A stretch of DNA of 64,000 nucleotides, taken from NCBI GenBank assembly GCA_963556255.1, contig OY744606.1:73818736-73882735 (forward strand). The letters run 5' to 3'. The stretch's first letter is position 1. Each line of letters starts with the position of its first letter. Below are positions 58,472-64,000 of the stretch, in pieces. The notes beneath the pieces were generated by a model that was not told the DNA's origin, did no database searches, and worked only from the letters and a program-made list of their open reading frames with translations. Source of the DNA: Allolobophora icterica (Eukaryota > Annelida > Clitellata > Crassiclitellata > Lumbricidae). The translations under genes were made by a program, and so were the position numbers.

Positions 58472-60919
58472 ATACAGCATGACGCCTACTGTTCAACGCA
58501 GAATTGCTTAGCCTGGCCTCAGAAACCGAACGAGAGACGCTTTCACGAGGTCTTCGCAAACTAAGTTGAAAGACGATGAACAACACCTACATCAGCTTAT
58601 GGAAGAAACATACCGATATTATAAGAATGCTTCAATTAGCAAAAAATTATATAATGTTTAGTGTGTACTTTAAATGTTGCTTGAATGAGCTTTGTTTATA
58701 TTATGCGTAGATTTTGGTTTGACTTACTTGACTATCACAATTAGTATGCCTTCTTCTTCTTCTTCTTCTTCTTCTTCTTCTTCTTTCGGTTCTCCGCCTC
58801 TATAGGCAGGTTCATACTCCAATGTCGACATTTGTCGCGTTGTTTCGCCCTCTTCTTCGGTTCTTCCAGTAGCATCACTCAAGGTCTTCCTGTCGTTATT
58901 TCCTCCTCCATTCTTCCTTCGATTATAGTTCTTAGGTGATAATCTCGCCTCAGTATGTTGCCCATCCATTTTCTCTGCTGGCTTCTGATTGTTTCTATCA
59001 GGGATCCTCTTTCATCCACCATTTGTAATATCTCTTCATTTGTCTTACGTTCCATCCAGCTGACTTCCTCTATTCTTCGCATTGTCCACATCTCGAATGC
59101 CTTCAGTCTTCTTATGTCCTATTTGTAGCAAAATGGACAGGTCACTAAAAACTTAGATAGAAACAGGAACTCTCAACAACTGACTGCTGTCAACACTTCG
59201 TGGGTTCTGCATCTATGCCGTAAATACTTTTGGTTTATCGATGAATTTTTGCCGTTATAATTTGTACTAGTGTATGCAATGCTTTGTGAAATATCTTCTC
59301 TATGGAATGATCTTTCCAACGAATTAATAAATTCATTAAACATTACCAGGTATAGGATTAATATGACAAGTATCTGATTGATATGCATTAATTAATTGTC
59401 AGCAGTTGCATTTGCTTTATTTTCAATTACACCAATGACTAGCACGTGGATTATGGCAGTTATTTTTACACTGCTTTTCTGTTTCTATATGATGTTCATC
59501 AAGCTCTTACATAAAAATTCAACGAACTCGTAAAGTCGTCACATCTTAACAGGTCAGCCAAGTCGAAAGCGGTTCGTTTAAAATATATTTGATTTTTGAC
59601 CTATTTCTGTGTATTGGCAATTGCAAAACTCTACTGATTTAGTGTTTGACTTAAAGAGTCAATAAATGGAGGTCAATCAATCAGTAAGAAAATTGCAGTT
59701 AATATAATTTAAAATTTTAATTTAAAATTTTAAAGGGCATTACTATTCCAACATAATTCTACAAATAATCTTTGCGAACTGCATTTATCTCCATTCACGT
59801 GAGTTTTGGTCTTCTATATCGAGTTCAAAAAGCCCTTGGTGTGTGCCTCCTCAAGTCTTTTTACACCTTTAATCGTATATTAGCGCCAGCATTTTCCAAA
59901 TAAATATAAAGTTGGTGGTCTTTGGAAGCCCATCTAAATCTTTGTCATTCATGATAGGTCTCTCAGAGCAAAATGATATCCTTTATCTTATCCCCGATCT
60001 TCAATTATGTTGATTCACATATCTTTTAAGTTTCCGTTTTCTTATTTATCGAGGCATCCTTTCCTTGAATTTTGTATTTAAGGTCTTTCCATGAATTCCA
60101 TGAAAAGAATACAGCATACTCTGAATAAAATCTTGCATATAATCGAAATGAAAATTGAGCTGTATTCAACAACAATTTCTAAGTCTAACAAACATGGTAA
60201 CAGGACACAGTGCAAAATATTTGAATTTTACAAGGATAAAATTCTAAGACCATGTCTTCATATCAAGCTTGCGATATTAAATAGAAATCTGCTTTACCAT
60301 ACACCGCACTCGATTCCTCAGGCTCAGAGGTAAATAATTTGTGTCAGGACACTTAATAAATTGCCTTCTGCTGCTTCAAATGGTGTCTGTGATTAATTAT
60401 TACTAATGTAACCTACATAATACCATTGCTTCCACTACCCAAAATATTATTACCAATTTATTTTATTTTCTGTATTTCATATCACTCAGAATTAAAGTAT
60501 GCCTACTCAAAATCATACTAGAATTTGTTGTTACTAGTACACTCATTAATAATAAGGACGGTTTCTGACATTCCGCATAGCAACTGCACTATAGCCTAAT
60601 TATTAAATCTATATAAATATTCTCTGTGTGTGTGTGCGTGTGTAGATGAGTGTGAGTATTTGTGTCTTTGTGAGTGTTTATAAGACAGAACACTACGTCC
60701 TCTTTAAAGTTCTTATATTCAACCCACGAATATAAAAGTATGAATTCATGGAAGCCAAATTTTCTGATGTTATCGTCGTTGTTCTTCTTGAGATGCCAAG
60801 GTAACCCTACCGCTAGCAAGCTTGGTCTTACTTGAGAGCTTGCAAATATTTCAATATACGAAATTTTAAATGAATTGGTTAAAGTGCCTGGAATATACAC
60901 TGTACATGGGATGACACAT
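58472..60919. repeat. Duplicated 3' spacer of gene 6
   Basis: No live gene. Corresponds to 51294-53400 (first part) and to 46910-47690 (60110-60860). It is interrupted by an RTE fragment at 58747. Short open frames here, such as 60091-60333, have no domain. Confidence 0.7.
58747..59110 (-). mobile_element. RTE-type LINE 3' end with (GAA)n tail
   Basis: Minus strand 59091-58879 reads WTMRRIEEVSWMERKTNEEI, then RSQQRKWMGNILRRD and IIEGRMEEEITTGRP, the end of an RTE reverse transcriptase; the tail is (GAA)n. The gene 5 flank (about 52120-52140) shows the uninterrupted TTAGTATGCCTATTTGT site. Confidence 0.88.
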
Positions 60920-61647
60920 CTCCAAAGAGCTCATAATCAGGATGTACTTTTAGGTCAAAGTTGGTGCATTAATTCCAGTTGTCAGCAGCAACTTCCTTGT
61001 TGAATCCAAATTTCAGAGATAGCAAAGTAAGTCCTCATTCGCAGAAGAATTTGTAGGGAATTTCCGATTATGTATTGCTGTAATCCGCTGATACATTTTG
61101 TGCATACGCAAACACAAAAATTAGGCCGACGACAATTGTCTCAAGATATTTGCATGACTACAGTATCGAGGCCGGTGAAATTGCCCTTAAGTAAGGTCAC
61201 ATGAACGTATCAGTAGAAGCAAGACTTAGCTTAATTACTTTATTAATCATTGGACCTAGATCAGTTTACCAAATGTGTGCACAACAATTTCAGTCTGCTA
61301 TGCTGGGACCGAACTGCAAAATAATGAATCCCAAATTAGACGTGGCAGTTGACAAAGACGCCAAGAAGCTATCGTCCAGCTTCGTTTATGACTGGTCGAC
61401 CCTTCAGAGATGAGCTGTTCAAAAATTCTATGCAAACATTGCAGAGGCATCTGATATGCAGGTACTTATGGGCACAGAATACATGTATGTATAACTGAGC
61501 ATAATAACGCCGTTTGGATTTTGTGGAGGTAAAGAGTAGAGCTCTCTTGACTTGAGCCTAGACAGAGTATTTAAATTGGTCCTATTCTGTAGATCGACGT
61601 TGTTACATTAATTGTTTTAAATAGTCGAAGTATATTTGGTCGCTGAG
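60920..61647 (+). promoter_or_regulatory. Upstream module of gene 7
   Basis: Shared module; TATAAC at 61490-61495, 158 bp before the ATG, preceded by CTGATATGCAGG. Inverted TCGTCCAGC...GACTGGTCGA at about 61371-61398. Confidence 0.68.
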
Positions 61648-61797
61648 ATGCCATTTATGTGGAGCGGTTTCGCTAGCGTTTCCGATATGCTTCGGTCATA
61701 CCGTCACCACTTCAAGTACCTTCTCGTGGTTCCTTTCCTCGTGGCTCTTGCTGTGGCTTCCTACAAGATCGGATATTCGTCAAATGCACTGACAAGA
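61648..61797 (+). CDS. Gene 7 exon 1 (signal-anchor)
   Basis: Fifty codons ending NALTR; GTAAGA donor. Confidence 0.84.
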
Positions 61798-62401
61798 GTA
61801 AGAATTTTTAAAACAATCGGACTTACATAAAACCTCAATAAAACATTCTCATTGCGAAATCCACAGGTATAATAATAATAATCTTCGTTTACTATTTTCA
61901 AACTGACAGTTACGCAGTATGATTACAAATCAGTATGAACGGATGATCACAAGTTATTACAGGAGTCGAATTTTAACTGTATACGGCAGCCTTGCAAGGC
62001 GCCCTTCACGTCCTACATCTCATTTTCAAAACGCGCCATCTCGCGAATGATAGGCCGAGAGGACCTTGGCTGATTAACTAAATTAGTTAACCGTCTCAGT
62101 AGGTTTGTCATTGTCAACACAATCATTTTTAGGAATAATGAATGTTGAGATGCGGATAACTTTCCAGTTAAAATCTAAATAGTGCTAGATTTAGGCTTGA
62201 AGAGGCCTAAGCTATATGAAGCTTGTAAGACCATTGTTACAAAATTACACCAGAAGGTCTAAAAAACTTGAAAACATATATGCCTTTTTATTATTTAATA
62301 GCAATGCATTTAAAGTGAAAAAATCAAATTATTTTCAAGTGAATGCATTTGCTCAGGCAAGCTGGAATTTGCTATACAAGCCGCTTCAAAAGGTCAAACA
62401 C

Positions 62402-62475
<74 letters not shown>

Positions 62476-64000
62476 CACACACACACACTTTTTTTTATAC
62501 AGAACACGAAAAATTGAAATAGTCCCACCCCAAACTTCTGAAATTTTTTTCAGGCCCCGGCAGATTGTAAGGCCCTAAGCTGTAAATCCTGCATTGAATC
62601 TAAATCATTAGTGCAAGCCCAGTCACGCAATATTACTATCTTTATTGATGTCTATAGATATTCACCAAAACTGGGATTGGAAAACTGTCACTCATAATTA
62701 TGGTAATCTCTATTTGCAAATAGAATGAAATGGAAGATGCGGTGTTGCACAGGGAGAGGCGTGATGTCACCGAGGTTCCTACAGAATACGTAAACAACAT
62801 GAAGCAAGGTGAGAGTGTGAAAGTAGGTAGCTTATAATGCATAATGTATGTATTTATTCATGCATGTATACATGATTGCATATATGTATGTATTCATGTT
62901 TGTAGGTAGGTAGGTAAGTATGTAAGTAGGTAAGTAGTTACACTTTATTTAAACTAACAGAAGTGGTGATGTAATCTCATGTAATGTGTGCATGCATACA
63001 TTTATGTTTGCATGCATTATGAATGCATGCAGGTAGGAAAGTATGTAGATAAATATGTCGGTAGGCAGATAGGAAGGTATTTTAGTAGGAAATTATGGAT
63101 CCGTTGACTAAAAATGTCAGTATTTGAGTGATTATTTACAGTTTATGCGACCTGAGACGCCCAACCTCGATTAAGTTTAACATCCTAATTGGCAGAACAG
63201 CCTGCAGACTTTAACCCTGAAATCCTCTTTGGCTGATTATCCCAGAGCATTATATAACGAAAGAAGTTTGGCAAATCAGAAGCGAAAGCTGTCATTCACT
63301 GTTTCCATCAGGAGATATCGGAAGACCAGATCCAGACGGGCTTTGAAGTCAGCAGCAACTTTACGCTCATCAACAATCGCGAGTCTATCATGGTTTTACC
63401 TTTGCAAATGCCTAGGTTTGATAAAATGTGAACAGGCAACGATCTTTTTGGTCACCGTGAAAAACACTCTAAACCGATGGGATGTTGCTTTCAAACTGTT
63501 TGATATCTTTTAATAAATAGCAGATTGTTATCGGTACAAAAAGAACTTTCTTTACTGAAAGCATCAATTTTTAACAGGTAGCGTTGTTTACACACGTTGG
63601 GGTCGCACAGAATGTCCAGAAGGAGTTGACACCGTGTACAGCGGAGTAACTGGAGGTTCCTGGTATGCTAATCACGGAGGAGGAGCCAATCCTCTTTGCC
63701 TTCCAATGGACCCACTTTGGGGAACCTACAACGAAGCCGTGGAGAAAGGATCCAAACTCTATGGAGCCGAATACGAGTCTCCATCGGGGTTTGACTTCAA
63801 AAACGTTGGCGGTCGTACAGCCCAGGATCACAATATTCCATGTGTCGTCTGCCACAGCAGAACAAAGAGCTCCATTCTTATGATTCCAGCCAGGAATCGT
63901 TGTTATGGCGACTGGAGCATGGAATACAGCGGATACCTGATGGCAGGCCATTCAGGGCACAACGGACGTTCACAGTTCATATGCATGGATGGAAGTCCTG
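61648..64000 (+). CDS. Gene 7 (3' truncated by the window)
   Basis: Exons 61648-61797, 62724-62808 and 63578 to the window edge give the first 219 or so residues. MPFMWSGFASVSDML start, anchor LLVVPFLVALAVAS, convertase site LHRERR|D after residue 63, linker ending NNMKQG, then SVVYTRWGRTEC, GGGANPLCLP, PCVVCHSRTK, up to FICMDGSP. The first six of the ten cysteines are inside the window. Splice sites GTAAGA, GCAAATAG, GTGAGA and TTTTTAACAG are all consensus. No defect is visible; it is probably a live copy and the youngest duplicate of gene 6. Confidence 0.85.
61870..62060 (-). mobile_element. LINE 3' tail in intron 1 of gene 7
   Basis: Counterpart of 2889-3085 with a short (TAA)n start. Confidence 0.6.
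62402..62489. repeat. (CA)n microsatellite
   Basis: Nearly pure AC dinucleotides in intron 1 of gene 7. Confidence 0.97.
62724..62808 (+). CDS. Gene 7 exon 2 (furin-site linker)
   Basis: 85 nt; NEMEDAVLHRERRDVTEVPT and ends NNMKQG, phase 1. Confidence 0.84.
62860..63080. repeat. GTAT/GTAG tetranucleotide tract
   Basis: Same position after exon 2 as in genes 1-3. Confidence 0.7.
63578..64000 (+). CDS. Gene 7 exon 3 (partial)
   Basis: Acceptor TTTTTAACAG; open to the window edge; differs from gene 6 exon 3 by only a few residues. Confidence 0.88.

Noticed and set aside
60091..60333. 80-codon frame in the spacer after gene 6
   Set aside because: The duplicated counterpart at 46.9-47.1 kb does not keep the frame, and there is no domain or splice context.

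Overview
This window is animal (metazoan) nuclear DNA, most likely from an invertebrate. It has split genes with GT-AG introns, TATA-type promoters, LINE, Penelope, RTE and LTR retroelement remains, many short inverted-repeat DNA transposons, and long microsatellites. I cannot name the species. Repeat and gene content would fit a lophotrochozoan, an ambulacrarian or a similar lineage. There are no bacterial genes, CRISPR arrays or recognisable RNA genes.

The backbone is a head-to-tail, same-strand (+) array of seven paralogous three-exon genes, not visible as single open reading frames. Their exon 1 starts are at 3914, 16675, 26286, 39069, 48377, 55234 and 61648; the seventh gene runs off the right edge. 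Exon 1 (46-50 codons) encodes a short basic cytoplasmic end plus a hydrophobic signal-anchor. Exon 2 (82-91 nt) encodes a linker with a perfect furin-type R-X-[K/R]-R site. Exon 3 (about 554 nt) encodes a roughly 184-residue, ten-cysteine domain that I recognise as the C-terminal domain of sponge short-chain collagen C4-like (spongin-type) proteins, here without any Gly-X-Y collagen repeat. Exon boundaries keep the same phases (0 after exon 1, 1 after exon 2) in all copies. The inferred product is a type II membrane or secreted precursor from which a proprotein convertase frees a compact disulfide-rich extracellular domain.

Layout: genes 1-3 (3.9-29.8 kb) form one subfamily; gene 4 (39.1-43.0 kb) is divergent and has its own promoter; genes 5-7 (48.4 kb to the edge) form a second, recently amplified subfamily with a 6.4-6.9 kb period. 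A roughly 700-750 bp upstream module with a TATA-like box about 150-160 bp before the ATG is shared by most genes, and an orphan copy lies at 14.0-14.95 kb. Dead exon 3 fragments lie at 23.0, 46.5 and 53.2 kb. A complete LTR element with two identical 772-bp LTRs but no visible pol (29.9-34.6 kb) separates the subfamilies.

The introns and spacers are dense with nested mobile elements, several with intact target-site duplications and with an empty site in the paralogous unit. The most striking local event is in gene 5: a LINE fragment has inserted at the 5' edge of exon 3, and antisense LINE sequence appears to supply a replacement splice acceptor that keeps the frame open.
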